From contig NHNW01000010.1 of the NCBI GenBank assembly GCA_002786025.1, positions 372,001-436,000 on the forward strand: a stretch of 64,000 nucleotides of DNA. The letters run 5' to 3'. The notes beneath the pieces were generated by a model that saw only the letters and a program-made list of their open reading frames with translations, searched no databases and was not told where the DNA came from. Origin of the DNA: Zasmidium citrigriseum (Eukaryota; Ascomycota; Dothideomycetes; Mycosphaerellales; Mycosphaerellaceae). Positions within the stretch are counted from its first letter, which is position 1. The number at the start of each line of letters is the position of its first letter. Of this stretch, positions 22,105-33,691 are shown one piece after another. A program made the translations under genes and the position numbers.

Positions 22105-23220
22105 ATGGGTGACGTCGGCGACATCCAAAACGACCTCAATCGGTCTCTCCAAACAGACAATGTGGACTTGGGTCCAATCGGCAAGGATGTCTACATGTTG
22201 ACTCGAACAGACGTTGAGAGCTCGAGGTGAGCGATGAGGCTCGCACTGGAGATGAACAGCAGATTGGCTGACCACCATGTAGACTTAACAAACAGCATCA
22301 ACTCCTCAAGACGACGTGAGAAGGCACCCTTCCGGGTTGGATCAACCTTGGATGCTGACCGAATCTGCAGCGTCGGCTATCTCATACACCCCGACGTCCA
22401 GGATCATCTTCGTCCTGACTCCAGTTTTGCGGACATTGGAACGGGAACCGGCATCGTCGTCCTCGATCTCCAAAAGTCACTTCCATCGTCTACTCGATTG
22501 GATGGGTACGATATCAGTAACGAACAGTATCCCGATGACCTGCCAAGCAACGTTTCGTTGAAGGTGTACGATGCGAAGCAACCACCTTGCAAAGAGCTGC
22601 GGAACCGATACGATGTGATCCATCTTCGATACTTAAACTCTGGAATGCAAGAGGAGGATTGGAAAGTCGTCACGAGTGCGTTGGCCCAGATACCGAAGCC
22701 GGTGTGATTGAGCTGACAAAGAACGCAGAGAACACGTTCGACATGCTCAAGCCAGGAGGCTACATACAATGGCTCGAAAGCGACTTCGGAGGTGCTCGCT
22801 GGCTACGCAACGACCCTTTCACCAAAGCCCACGTCTGCGAAGACGTCCATAGCGTCATGAGGCCGCTCGTCAAGCATTGGTCTTATGCCCCTCGCGAGCT
22901 CGAAGAGATCTTGAAGAATCAAGGTTTCCAGGATGTCAAGCAAGAAATCATGAGCACGGATCGCATCCCAGAGCTTCGAAGAGCGTGGAGCTTGATCGAG
23001 ATTGGAGCCATGGAGGGTTTCTTTCCGCGGTTGGACCATGGGCTTTCGAGGGAGGAGTGTACGGAGAAGTTGAACCAGATGAAAGAGGAGGCGCAGAAAG
23101 ATGTGTATGTCCGTTGGGTGAGTGTTCTGTTTTACCGGTGTCGGCGACTGTGAGAACGATGAGCTGACATGATCCCAGAACATCCATGTTTGGATTGGGA
23201 GGAAGCCTTTGCCAAACTAA
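22105..23220 (+). CDS. class I SAM-dependent methyltransferase
   Basis: Five exons: 22105-22226, 22283-22315 (33 bases), 22371-22675, 22729-23117 and 23179-23220; 296 residues. Motif I is FADIGTGTGIVVLDL near residue 71, followed by DGYDISNEQYP (acidic loop) and YDVIHLRYL. MLKPGGYIQWLESDF is the post-motif block typical of fungal UMTA/LaeA-like and secondary-metabolite methyltransferases. Exon 2 supplies RLNKQHQLLKTT, the helix that precedes HPDV in this family. The third intron (GTGCGT...CTGAC...GCAG, 53 bases) is needed; read through, it would look like a frameshift. The last exon is 13 codons (NIHVWIGRKPLPN). The substrate is unknown. Confidence 0.9.
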
Positions 23221-24822
23221 TTGGAGGGATCCATTTGGCGTTTCGGTGTTTGAGCGTTCTTGCAAGACCTCCCATGCAATTGTAATCTTTCAGACGTCTG
23301 GCGTTGACGTTATTGTCGAGTATGAATAATGACAGCCATGATCGACGCGACCGGGGTTCATGTGAGGCGAGAATGCGATTGTGAAAAGCCAGCCCATTCG
23401 TCGTTTCCTGCGCTCGTTGACATGCTCTTACCCTTTCGAGATGCGTAATCGAGCATGCAGCGTGTGGGACAAGGCAGGTACGTTCACTCACGGCATCAAA
23501 GATCTGCGTTGAGGTAAGGCTGCTTCTGGACTGGTCGATCCATCATGATGTGAAGTCCTGGGGAAACCTGGGGCCCCATCGTCGGCAACGATACCATCAC
23601 GCAACATGCCCACCCAAAACTTGAAGCCCGTCGTTGAGCGCCTCTGGATCCATATCACGGCGCCTCGATATCCTCTGGTCCGGGCTCAACTCCACTGGAT
23701 CGCAACAGGTCAGCGCACGTTCTCGCGCACAGATCCCCATCATGCAGGCCATGCTCGCCATCCTTCTCATAATGGAGGTCGCGTGAGCGAGCATCTTCAC
23801 CGTTGTGTGAGATGACGAGATGTGGCGGCCGTTCTGTGAGACGCTGGTTCGTTGACGCCAGTCGGGCAATTGTACCTCTGACCAATGGCAGACACCTGTG
23901 GCTGGAAGAAGGGCCGCAGAGAAGAGAAGGGCCGAAAAGAAGAAGAGCTATAGAACCTTTGCCGCACGTTCTAGTGTGCTTCTAGCGCCAACCTTGCGGC
24001 GACTGCAGGCAGTCTCTGCTGCACCAAGTGCCGACGAAGCAGGATGAGCTCTCAACTGCTGATGCGGGCGTCTGGATGGCGTCTGTTGACACACCACAGG
24101 TACGCAATGCGAGTGACTGATCAGTCTGGTCAACTCGAGCGACGACGTCGAGTACAAGCCGAATCGGTCATGGAGACTGGCCCACAAGAAAAATCTGCTC
24201 TGCTCCCAAGCGGATATTGCACCGAAATGGCGAGCAGCCTAATGTCTGCAATGCTGTTAGCCAACTGCATAGTAAAAGTATGGCCCACTTGATGCTGGAC
24301 GAACATGCCTGGTGGGAATATGGACGATGCTCAATCCTGGCATAGTCTCCGCCCTACGAGGCTCGAGCGCCACAAGTTCACGCGGAGCCCCGTGGAGAGA
24401 TACATCGCGGGCCGATTCAAAGATACCCACTCGAGCTCTCGACTGTGGCCATACGGTGTCGAGTACCTGGCTACAGTGCACTAGCGTCAAGCTAAGCTCA
24501 CTGGACCCGCCTAGCCTACGAAGCCTGGTCTATCAGATGGCAATGTTAACCTTGGGGACATGTGGTTCAGAAAACGATATAAGATGGTTGCATGCCCATC
24601 GTATCGTTCTCCATCATCAGCAGCAACCGGCCAACAACCAACAAGCTCACCTCACTGGTCATTCATTGCCAGGACGAGCACTTCTCTCTCTCGCACCACA
24701 GCTTCGTTCGACTGTGCCAATTCGCTCATTCACTCCCCTCTCCGACCAAACACCTGAATCGCAACGATCTGAGTATCTCGACGAAAGTCTTCTCAGATTG
24801 AACTCGATCTCTCGAAACAACA
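23221..24822. other. 1.6-kb intergenic stretch
   Basis: Short overlapping open frames on both strands, none with a domain, credible introns or start context. The right part (about 24540-24822) is pyrimidine-rich and is the likely promoter and leader of the sugar transporter gene. Confidence 0.5.
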
Positions 24823-26638
24823 ATGGCAGGCGGCGGTGTTCCAACCGACTCTCCTGGGGTAGCCGGAGGCTATCTCACGGGGAAGAAGCTGATCTACCCA
24901 CTGTCTTTGGTCATCTCGCTGTTCTTCCTCTGGGGTTTCTCCTACGGTCTGCTTGATGGTCAGTGTCAACAACAAACCCCAACACATCACACAGAGCTAA
25001 CTTGTCGATAGTCTTGAACAAGCACTTCCAAACGGTCTTGGGAATCACGAAGCTCGAATCTACTGGCCTCCAAGTCATGTACTTCGGAGGTGGTTATCTC
25101 CTGTTCTCGCCAGTCGCCGCTGAAGTCCTCAAGCGCAAGGGATACCGCTTCACGATCATCATGGGTCTTTGCTTGTACAGCTTAGGAGCTATATTTTTTT
25201 GGCCGACAGCGCACTACTCCAGTCCGCAAAACCAGCTTGTTCGTGACATTCACACTCATATTGATCCGAGCAATACTGACCATCTAATTTAGGCATCTTT
25301 CGGAGGCTTCCTGGCTTGCACACTGGTCATTGCCTGCGGTCTCGCTACTCTAGAGACGGCTGCCAACTCCTACGCCGTCGTCATTGGACACCCTGCCACC
25401 GCTTCTGCTCGTCTCCAGTTCTGCCAGTCGTGGAACGGCGTTGCATCGTTCATCGGCCCACTCATCGCCTCCAAGGCCTTCTTCAGCGGCGAGAACTCCA
25501 ACAACCTCACCAACGTTCAGTACGTCTACCTCGCCGTGGCTATGGCTGGTGTGGCCGTTGGCGTGCTGTTCTTCTTCAGCAAGCTTCCCGAAGTCGAAGA
25601 GTCCCGCGTCCGATCCGCATCCATCGTTGCAGGAGACTCTGAGGAACTCGGTCTCGACCAATACGGCAACCTCATCAGAGACAAGCCGCTCTACAAGGAG
25701 TACAACATGATCTTTGGTTTCGTCGCTCAGGTAAGTCCCAAGAGCGGAAGGCACCTCGTTGCATGTCTGAGACATATACTGACCGGGCTTCTGCCAGTTC
25801 TGCTATGTCGGTGCGCAGGTCACCATTGCCAGTTTCTTCATCAACTATGCCACCGAGAACGCCACTTTCACCTCCGCTCAGGCCTCGCAGATGCTGTCTT
25901 ACGCCCTTATCACATTCACCGTCGGCCGCTTCATCGCTACTGGTTTCGCCACCATCTTCGAATCCAACTTCCTTCTCGTCGTTTACTCCATCTTCGCCAT
26001 TGCGTTGACGGCGTACGTTTCGGCTGGCAGCGGAACCGCGGCAGTGGCCGTCCTCATCGTCATCTTCTTCTTTGAGGCACCAATGTACCCAACGATATTC
26101 ACCCTCGGTACGGCCAACCTGGGCAAGAACACTCGCCGTGGTGCCGGTATCCTGGTTATGGGTGTTTCTGGTGGAGTAAGTAAAGTCCAATCTGCAAGTT
26201 ATCTGAGGCATCTGCTGACGTTCTATCTTCTAGGCTGTCTTCCCACCGATCCAAGGTGCCATCGCTGATGCCGCCAACACACGTATCAGCTACGTTGTCC
26301 CACTCGTCGGCTTTGTCGTCGTCCTTGCCTACGTGGCTGTCAACTGGGTCCGCCACGGCATGCACATCTGGCGCGTCAAGGGCGAGCAGGTCGTTGCTGC
26401 TTCGCTCGAAGGTGGTGCAGTCGGTGGCGTTGTCCAGACTGTCCACTACGACGAGAGGAAGCTGTCTGCCGTTGACGCTGAGGCGATCCGTCAGTCCAGC
26501 CTTGGAGGAGCTCGTCTGAACAGCGTTACCGGCGGTTACAACATGGACACTGAGAAAGATGGCCAGCGTATTCGATCTTCAAGCATCTCTGGGGCCGTCG
26601 TCGAGACTGTCGACCATACCTACAAGCTGAAGATGTAA
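24823..26638 (+). CDS. MFS sugar transporter, L-fucose permease (FucP)-like
   Basis: Five exons: 24823-24958, 25012-25238, 25293-25730, 25798-26175 and 26234-26638; 527 residues with about 12 hydrophobic spans. Signatures of the FHS/FucP branch are LFFLWGFSYGLLDVLNKHFQ in the first span and ACGLATLETAANSYAVV in the middle. GPLIASKAFF, FEAPMYPTIFTL and GVSGGAVFPPIQG follow. FucP-type carriers are proton symporters for hexoses, and fungal members take up fucose- or glucose-like sugars at the plasma membrane. The large cytosolic loop (about 210-240) and tail (after HGMHIWRVKG) are hydrophilic. The second intron uses an uncommon GTTCGT donor, supported by a CTGAC branch site and TTTAG acceptor. 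The exact sugar cannot be told. Confidence 0.92.
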
Positions 26639-26994
26639 AGTGAGCCCGTCGGCCCTTCGGAAAGGGGCGGGGGCGAGAGCTCCCGGGAAAGATGATTGCA
26701 TTGCATTGCATGGCGTCTAGCATGGTTTTGGGAATTGTGAGCATTCAATGATGATGAGATATGATGAAGATACCTTCCTCGCATTACGAATTGTACATAC
26801 TCTACTACAGTGCTGATGAACGAAGCCTTCCAAACACAGCAAAGCAGTGGTTGTGCCAAGAGTCTCTCTCCGTTAAACCGTCAGCATACGCGCGAAGCCT
26901 TCAGTGCCTGAGATGCTCGTGGGGATAAGGCGATAGCGACTAGACAGCATTCGCGTGAAGCTGTGTCAATCAGAGTCCAGTCCACGTACTGATC
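26639..26994. other. convergent intergenic stretch
   Basis: Terminators of the transporter (plus) and the F-box gene (minus). A short ATTGC repeat occurs near 26696-26710. No gene seen. Confidence 0.5.
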
Positions 26995-28133
26995 TCAAGC
27001 AAGGCGAGTGACGCTGTGCGCGCCACCTCTTCGACGGGGCGCTCCGTTGGTGGTTGTAAAGGAGACGATTGCTTTGTAGACAATAGTCCGTGGGTCTGAT
27101 TCGTGCACCGTGCGTTTGGGGCCCATCAGTAAAGACTGAGTCGTCTCGGCCAAGAATCCTAGCGAGATACCTCCATCGAAATGCAACTTGGCGATAGGAA
27201 CTGGTTCGGCAGGCTCCTGACTGGGCTGAGAAGGGCCAGCAAATGGTTCGGGGTCGATTATGTCTGGAGTAGAGGATTTGATTAGCATGTCTCACAAAAA
27301 GTTCAACTTGGCGCGTACTCACAAGCCTGCATGCCTAGTACAGGAGGTTGGCAAACTTGCAAATCTTCGTGGTATAGCATGCCCTTTTCCCGCGTCGGCG
27401 GTGGTGGTGGTGGTGCGGGCCAGTCCTCGTTTTCTCTCCGTGCTCTGCGCCCCAGACCGCCGCGCATACCCTCAAAGATGGACCGAGAGCGCATCCTATG
27501 ACCGTATGCATCGGTCACGCAGATCCGACGGGCTGCTGCATTCGTCATGCTTACCATAATCCAGCGTCCCATCTCGAGCTCTTCTCCGAGTTCGATTGAC
27601 AGACCTGGTTGCTTCAGGTCGACGAGTTGGAATTGAGAAGCCGGTCGTCCCCACTGTGGACGCACAAAGTGATGAAGACGTAAGGTCGGTGAAGACTTGA
27701 TCGTTTCATTCCAACGCCGACTCGTACATCGGAGCTTGAGCACACTGTCGGTGTCCAGAAAGTCGAGCACGATCTCGAGAAGCTCCGTCGTCTCGAACAT
27801 AGTCTTTGCTGCACATTCTTCTGAAGTGCAATGATGCTGTTCCAGCGGCACGGCTGATGATGTGGGCTTTGGCGGACTTGCACTTCGCGTGTTGGAGAGG
27901 TCTTGTGAGCTGCTATTCGCCACTTCCCGCTCTGTGTTCTGCCGCCGACGACCAAAGAGACTGGCAAACCTGCCGATAGGAGATGCGGTATCTGAGGAAC
28001 GTCTCTCGCGCGTGGAGACATTTGGTGATGTGGGTTGCGATGTGAGCTGGAGGCTGTTCATCAAGCCCGACAGCACGCTCGCCGGCTCTTCGGAAGGTTG
28101 TGAACCGGAGGAAGGAGCGTCGTTGGCGGCCAT
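26995..28133 (-). CDS. F-box protein
   Basis: Two exons: 28133-27323 and 27263-26995; 359 residues. An F-box lies at about 111-150: METTELLEIVLDFLDTDSVL-like start (the first residues read MFETTELLEIV), then LRCTSRRWNETI. It should bind Skp1 and act as substrate receptor of an SCF ubiquitin ligase. The N-terminal 100 residues are disordered and Ser-rich (RRSSDTASPIGRFASLFGRR). A proline run (APPPPPPP) sits near 255. The C-terminal exon carries KLHFDGGISLGFLAE and no known repeat, so the target is unknown. The start is the first ATG in frame; the frame stays open upstream without one. Divergent from the small membrane-protein gene. Confidence 0.85.
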
Positions 28134-28942
28134 GATGGCGTAGCCGCGTGAGTGACCGCTCGAATTCAGGACCAAGCCTTGCAATGATGGCTCTGGCGTG
28201 GATGTCTTCAGAAGAACATTGTGAACCAACGTGTTTGTCCTTTGAGGATGCGACAAGCAGGTGCGAGCAAGCTTGTGGAGCTCTTGGACCGGGGTCTTTG
28301 CCAAGCTTTAGAAGCTCGGGCCTCCCGTCGCTTCTACCCGCAACTCTATCGATCTTTCACATGAAAACAGAGAACCTTGTCAACAAACATGCAACTTCCT
28401 GAGCAACAGGCACGATGCTGTTTCGATTGAGCAGAAATGCATGTAACGGCAACTGGAGTCACATCAGCTCGAAGTTGGGTGTCGTCGCGCTTGCAAATGA
28501 GCGTGATTCGTCCGTGACGTTCTCCCAGCCACCGTCCAGCCTCATCGTCTGGGATGTGGCAGGCAACGGTAAAGGCAAGTCAAAACTGCGAACGCCGCCA
28601 GGAAGGTTTCCATTCCACTCTCACAAAGCCTTTGACTTCATCTGAGCACTCTTGTCGTTCCACGGCTCTCCCGAGCAATATTGAGCCTCAATTCCTGCAG
28701 CCGTCGATCCACTACCAATCGGCTCCATCAATCAATCCAAGCAGCTCGATAGCTAGACGTCCCAGCTTGAACACCAGACGACAGCCCATCGAAAACGACG
28801 GCGAAGACCAAAGACTGAACGAGCACCCGAAGAGCACATTCAAACCACAAGATCAGTCTCCAGCAACCCTCTCGCGAGTGCAGCAAGACATCATCGACTG
28901 TCACACCAGAAGCATCGCTGTCAACTTCTTACAGCCACCAAG
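28134..28942. promoter_or_regulatory. divergent promoter region, F-box gene / small membrane protein
   Basis: The 809 bases between two divergent starts. Open frames on the plus strand run into the small gene's leader but have no domain; I treat them as 5' leader. Confidence 0.5.
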
Positions 28943-29089
28943 ATGAAGGGCAATCTCGTCATCTTCACCATTATCATCGTCCTCTTCGTGGTGCTCGCTC
29001 TGATCGGCTTTGCCATCTACTGGGCACAAACAAGCCTCGGCGGCGTAAGAGGAGGTGGAGCTTCCTCCACCAGTGGAGAGGATGTCTAA
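28943..29089 (+). CDS. 48-residue single-pass membrane protein
   Basis: One short exon: MKGNLVIFTIIIVLFVVLAL leads into a transmembrane helix of about 24 residues (roughly 5-28), then YWAQTSLGG and a polar tail rich in Gly and Ser ending GEDV. The ATG sits in a good context (CCAAGATGA). The clean hydrophobic span, short cytosolic or lumenal tail and isolated position are what suggest a real gene; chance cannot be excluded at this length. A GTAAGA inside (29045) could be a donor, which would change the tail. No family recognised; it could be a small ER or plasma-membrane regulator. Confidence 0.55.
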   Translation: MKGNLVIFTIIIVLFVVLALIGFAIYWAQTSLGGVRGGGASSTSGEDV

Positions 29090-29224
29090 AGTTTGATGAC
29101 ATGAAGTCGAAGAAAGCATTGCAGGAGGAATCAGAAGGTGTAAATGGGCGAGCCGACGAATGAAGAGAGGACATAATGAGCAAAACGATGATCTACATGA
29201 TATGGTTAGCTGCACGAAGGAATT

Positions 29225-29254
29225 TGCATGAGCATGAGCATGAGCATTGAGCAT
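29225..29254 (+). repeat. short CATGAG hexamer run
   Basis: Three to four near-perfect copies of a hexamer (GCATGA/GCATTGA) in the 3' flank of the small membrane-protein gene. It is a simple repeat with no evident function. Confidence 0.6.
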
Positions 29255-29382
29255 AGCGAAGGCGTTTTGGAATGGATCTGGGAAGCGGCGCCTGGCCGCT
29301 CAAAAGGACATGAATTGTATGATACCCTGTAGAGCTCTTGTCCGCTGATAGAGGACTCAAGAAGATTCAAAGCCTCGATCGA

Positions 29383-30146
29383 CTAGGCTTTTCTCAACAT
29401 CCAGCTCATCTCCTCGGCTTGCTCCTTGGTCACCAGTGCTTCCATCCTCTCTGGTTTCATGAAGTCATGGTCGGTGTACTCGAATCCTGGGACCACCGTC
29501 TCGCTGATCAAAAGACCCTCACTACTAGTACTGGATCCATCGTCGTCCGCGAGCAGGAAGGAACACTTGTACTTGCCACCGTCGACTATCCACTGCAGCC
29601 GCTCTCCTGCCATCACGTTCTGGCCGACGATGAACGTCTCGATTCGAGCTTTCCTGCCGTTCCATCTTTGGCTCTCAGGCAGAGTCTCGTCGCCATAGCC
29701 TCCAGGACAGCTCGAGTCAGCGACCTCGTCAGCGTGGATCAGCACATATCGACCTCTGCCCTTGTGCAAAGTGTGCACCGTCCTTCCCCTATTGCGATGG
29801 AAGGCGCCGAAGTTGGACTTGGGAGTGAGCAAGTAGAAGATGGTCGTACTGGCGCTCCTGCTGTCCACCAAGATGTTTGAAGAGTCTTTGTTGGCGGAGA
29901 ATGGATTTGGAACTCGGAGCTGATCTCGGTCGGTCTCCTGTATGAATTTTCAGTCTCTGTTCACTTGCTCCCAAGACTACTGTCAGTACTCACGACGAAG
30001 TATCCGCCTTCTGGATGCGGCTGAAGACCCATCTTCTTCATCATTTCCTTCAACTCGGGTGACTCGTCTTGAGAGCCATTGATGTCGAAGTAGGGCTTGA
30101 GTGGTGGGACGCTTGGGTCAACCACAGATTTGCTGGATGCAGTCAT
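29383..30146 (-). CDS. DUF985-family cupin protein
   Basis: Two exons: 30146-29994 and 29937-29383; 235 residues. MKKMGLQPHPEGGYFVETDR spans the splice junction and is the family's opening motif. STTIFYLLTPKSNFGAFHRN, ERLQWIVDGGKYKCSFLL and LISETVVPGFEYTDHDFM follow, the beta-strand blocks of the small cupin (RmlC-like) fold. The enzymatic role of this family is not settled; it is found as single-domain soluble proteins across fungi and bacteria. No signal peptide. The stop lies about 290 bases from the small membrane-protein gene (convergent). Confidence 0.92.
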
Positions 30147-30520
30147 CTTGGAGGTGAATTCGGTGTCGTTGGAGTAATACGGGTTTCTGCGAGTCGATGG
30201 TGTTGGGTGTCGTTCGATGGATGGGGCTGATATGCCACCTCGCTGACCGCCGTCGCCCCTGGCTCTTGCTGCTTACGAAGTGCTACCGCAGAGACGGCAG
30301 GCGCAGTGCAACAAGTACTGACGTCATTATTCCAGTTGATTGAATGAGCATGTGAAGCTTTGTGGTTGTGGGTAAAAGAGAACTCAATCCAAGGAGTTCT
30401 GGGTTGACGTTGCTAGATGATCGACAGATCAACCACCAGGCTTCGACAAAATAGTCTATTCCATACTCGAACTAACATTCTGCTATACAAGAAGAACTTG
30501 AACTTTCTCACAGATAGGTT
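30147..30520. other. intergenic stretch
   Basis: Promoter of the cupin gene and 3' flank of the aspartic protease gene, both minus strand. Nothing else seen. Confidence 0.5.
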
Positions 30521-31944
30521 CTACGCTGTCGGATAGAACTGCCTCGCCGCAAACCGCAACTGCTCCGCCCCAATATCAAACACAGCAAGCACACTCTTCA
30601 TCCACGTCCCTCCCAGAATGTTCAACCCGCCGAGGTTGGGCTGCACGCCCATGATACAAAGGTTCTCGGTGATCTGAATGATCAGATCTTCAGCATTGAC
30701 GTAAAAGACCTTGTTCTCGATTCCCACACCAAATACCGGGGCAGTGGCATCACAGTCGACGAAGTAGGCGTAAGTTGAGGCGTCCCAGTACGCTGCCGGA
30801 CTGAATGAATTTGCCAACTCCTCGGCCACATCGTCTGGCACGTAGCAGAGAGACGTCCCGGAATCAACGATGACATCCGTGTCGTTGCCAATCAGGGGAG
30901 TCTTCAAGGGGTTGTCATTGTCGAAGGGGTTGAACTGCGTGCTGGTGTCGTTGGAAATCGCGAAGCCGTCCACATCGATCGTGTAGAATTCGTAGACTGG
31001 CTCGCCACTTGTGCCGTTGACGCCCACTGGGTTGATATCTGTGCTGGCCCAATACGGTGCGTGTGGAATGTCTGGAATACCTCCAATCGCCAGAACTCCT
31101 CCATTGCTTTGAATTCGGTCGATGGCCAGGCTAAAGACCGGCGGCACACCTTGGTTCTCGTACATGTTGACAAACAGTGGATTGTAGAGCAGCGTTCGGC
31201 CCTTCCTGTCTGACGATGGATCCGATCCAGCATACGCGGACGTCAGAGTCCTGTATGCGAAGCCTACGAGTCCGGATGAGATACCATCGCCATACCATGC
31301 GGCTTGATCAACGATGCCGAATTGTTGATTAGGTACATCAATGCCTGCCATACGGAACGATTCGTACGCCAAAGCGCCCGTCAAGTACTCGCCATCCGCA
31401 TAGCTGATGTTGAAGTTCTGATTGTCGATTGGCACAAAGGTCGAGGATTGATTCGAGTCGTACAAGGGTCCAAATTCGCACACCTCCTCGTCCAGTGGCG
31501 CGTCGTCGATCGGATCGTAGCAGCTAAAGTCAGTGACTGCTAACCAAGGGTCACTACTTCCGGTGTCGACGACCATTGAGAACTCCTGTCCACCGACGAG
31601 GACATTGGCCAGGAAGACCTGACCCCCTTCCACGGATATCAGTGGAGTCGAGCCATTCTATTGAGCTGTCAGATTGTGGGCGTACGAGCAACCATTCAGG
31701 TACTCACTGTTGGCCACGCTACTCGCGATCGCATCGCCCGTACGTATGTCGAACTCACAGACACCCCAGCGTCTGCTCTCGTGAGGTTCACGACATTGCT
31801 TGTAATCTTCAACTCGCTCGGCTCCGCCAATTTCGCTCGCGATTTCTGAAGTCTGCTGAAGGTGTAGTCGCCGTATTGTCTCGGAAGGGAGGAAGGAGCC
31901 TTCAAAGCTGCCGCCACGCAGGCGAGAAGCAGCAGCGCGAACAT
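30521..31944 (-). CDS. secreted pepsin-like aspartic protease
   Basis: Two exons: 31944-31708 and 31657-30521; 457 residues. Starts with a signal peptide (MFALLLLACVAAALKAPSS) and a basic propeptide. The two catalytic aspartates are in VVDTGSSDPW (Asp110) and VIVDSGTSLCYVP (near 345). Other A1-family features are the flap (ISYADGEYLTG), IGGIPD and the final NILGGTWMKSVLAVFD. Two Cys in CYDPIDD...EEVCEFGP form a loop found in fungal barrierpepsin- or yapsin-like enzymes. There is no obvious GPI tail, so it is probably soluble and extracellular or vacuolar. The splice joins exon 1 (AWPT) to NGSTPLISVEGG in phase. Confidence 0.92.
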
Positions 31945-32548
31945 TGTTGAGCTGACCGGACTGTGAGAGTCACCTCAACAGGAGCTCTGTGTCCACGTTG
32001 TTTGGGGGTCCTCCGGCTCTCTGCTTCTTCCGCGGTACTGCTCGACGACACAGCGACGCACAGCAACGTTGCACAAGGCGAAGCAGTGACTGCGATGTGT
32101 CGAGGACTTGCATTAAGATATCGCAACGTAGGACTTCTGCATGATGGCGGCAGGGTGAGGTTGGAGATGGATTTCCAAATTGATCGTCAGAACTCGGTGA
32201 AAGGGGCTAGAGTGCGTGTTGATGGTGCGGCAGGTGTTCCATGCCTCGTCCGGCCGTTCGGGTTGGAATGCAGTCCCAAGAAGCTCTGGAACGCAACGTG
32301 TGCATCGAGACCAATCCGACATGTGAGGGAGCTCGCTTAGAATCAACGCACAGGCGTGCATGTTATTACCCAGGGTTTATAGATCCGTAGTCTATCTCTA
32401 TAGGTGTATGAATGCCCAGCTCCTGTTTGCTGGGTGGTGTGCGACTTACATACTCTCGGAAACCAGCCGTTAATGCGCCCAACCAGCTTCCATGTTCCTG
32501 CCCCAGCGCCATGCATTGCAGCTTGCAAACAAATTCGACGAGATTGGA
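31945..32548. other. intergenic stretch
   Basis: Promoter of the protease gene and 3' flank of the SDR gene. A plus-strand open frame at 31963-32340 has no domain and no convincing start; not annotated. Confidence 0.5.
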
Positions 32549-33691
32549 TTACCAAAGGGTGTAGCCACCATCGATGAGACAGTTGTTTCCGGTCATGAAG
32601 GCGGAGCCGTCGCTAGCAAGGTACACTGCCAAGTTGTTCAAGTCGTCCACGGCACCGAGACGCTTCTGAGGGGTGTGGTCGATCCAGATTCGCTTCTGAG
32701 CTTCCAAGGCAGGCACGCGGTTCAGAGCGGTATCCATGTAACCGGGGCTGATGGAGTTGACTCGAATGCCGTATCGTGCCCACTCAGCAGCCAGAGACTT
32801 GGTGAGTTGGACGACGGCGGCCTTGGAGGCGTTGTAGCAGGATTGCTCTTGTGGGTAGTTGACGATCGTTCCAGACATCGAGGCAATGTTGATAATGCTG
32901 CCACCATTGCCGAGACGCATCATCTGGTTGGCGACCGCCTGGGCGACCAAGAAGGAGCCGGTAACGTTGATGTCGATCAGTCGGCGGAACTTATCATGGT
33001 CGTATGTCTCCGCCTTCATGTTGGAGCTGCCAAAATAATCAACATCTGAAGCACGCATTAGAAGCATCTTCAACTTACTCGGCGATACCAGCAGCGTTGA
33101 TCAGAACATCCAGGCGGCCAAAGTGATCCACCACATCCTGCACAGTCTGGCCCATAGCCACGCCGTCACGGACGTCTACCCGGTAGAATCGGACGTCGAT
33201 ACCAGTCTGCTCACTAAGCTCTCTGGCTGCCTTGTCACCAAGCTCTTGTTGCACATCCATGATAGCGATGCCCTGAACACCAACTTCTGCCAGAGCTTGC
33301 GCCATGTTGAATCCGAGACCACGGCCACCACTGTCAACACGTTAGCTACATCATTGCTTTCGCAATATCCTTGAACATACCCGGTCACGACAGCAACCTT
33401 TCCGGGCAGCGTAAAGCGCTGCAGCGTTGGTGTGAGCTTGGGGAGGATCTCAGGCTTGAGTGGGACTGCCTGCTTCTCTGCGTCGGCGCCCGGTGGTGAT
33501 ACTGGTCCTGTCTTGTCGGCTTCATACTGGATAGCCTCCTCCTTGCGCTCGCCCTTGTGGTAGCTGATGACAGGGACCTCAGGATCGTTTGACTTGGAGG
33601 ATGAGTTGAAGGCGGCTCGTGAGGTAAGTGGAGCAAATGCGACCGGCCGAACGGCGCGCTGGGTGAATCTGAGTGCGCTGCGAGCGAGCAT
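32549..33691 (-). CDS. SDR similar to D-arabinitol 2-dehydrogenase, possibly mitochondrial
   Basis: Three exons: 33691-33381, 33330-33079 and 33026-32549; 346 residues. The N terminus is Arg/Ser/Ala-rich without acids (MLARSALRFTQRAVRPVAFA), a likely mitochondrial presequence. The Rossmann motif VVTGGGRGLG is at about 100-109 and spans the first splice. NAAG follows near 182, then IASMSG (Ser239) and YNASK (Tyr252, Lys256). The stretch IVNYPQEQSCYNASK and the ending LIDGGYTLW match fungal arabinitol/polyol dehydrogenases (ARD-type), which interconvert D-arabinitol and D-ribulose with NAD. The polyol substrate is inferred from similarity in these blocks, not proven. The length is about 50 residues longer than cytosolic ARD because of the presequence. 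Confidence 0.9.

Noticed and set aside
22620..22760. Frameshift (pseudogene) in the methyltransferase gene
   Set aside because: A 53-base intron with good donor, branch site and acceptor restores the frame exactly.
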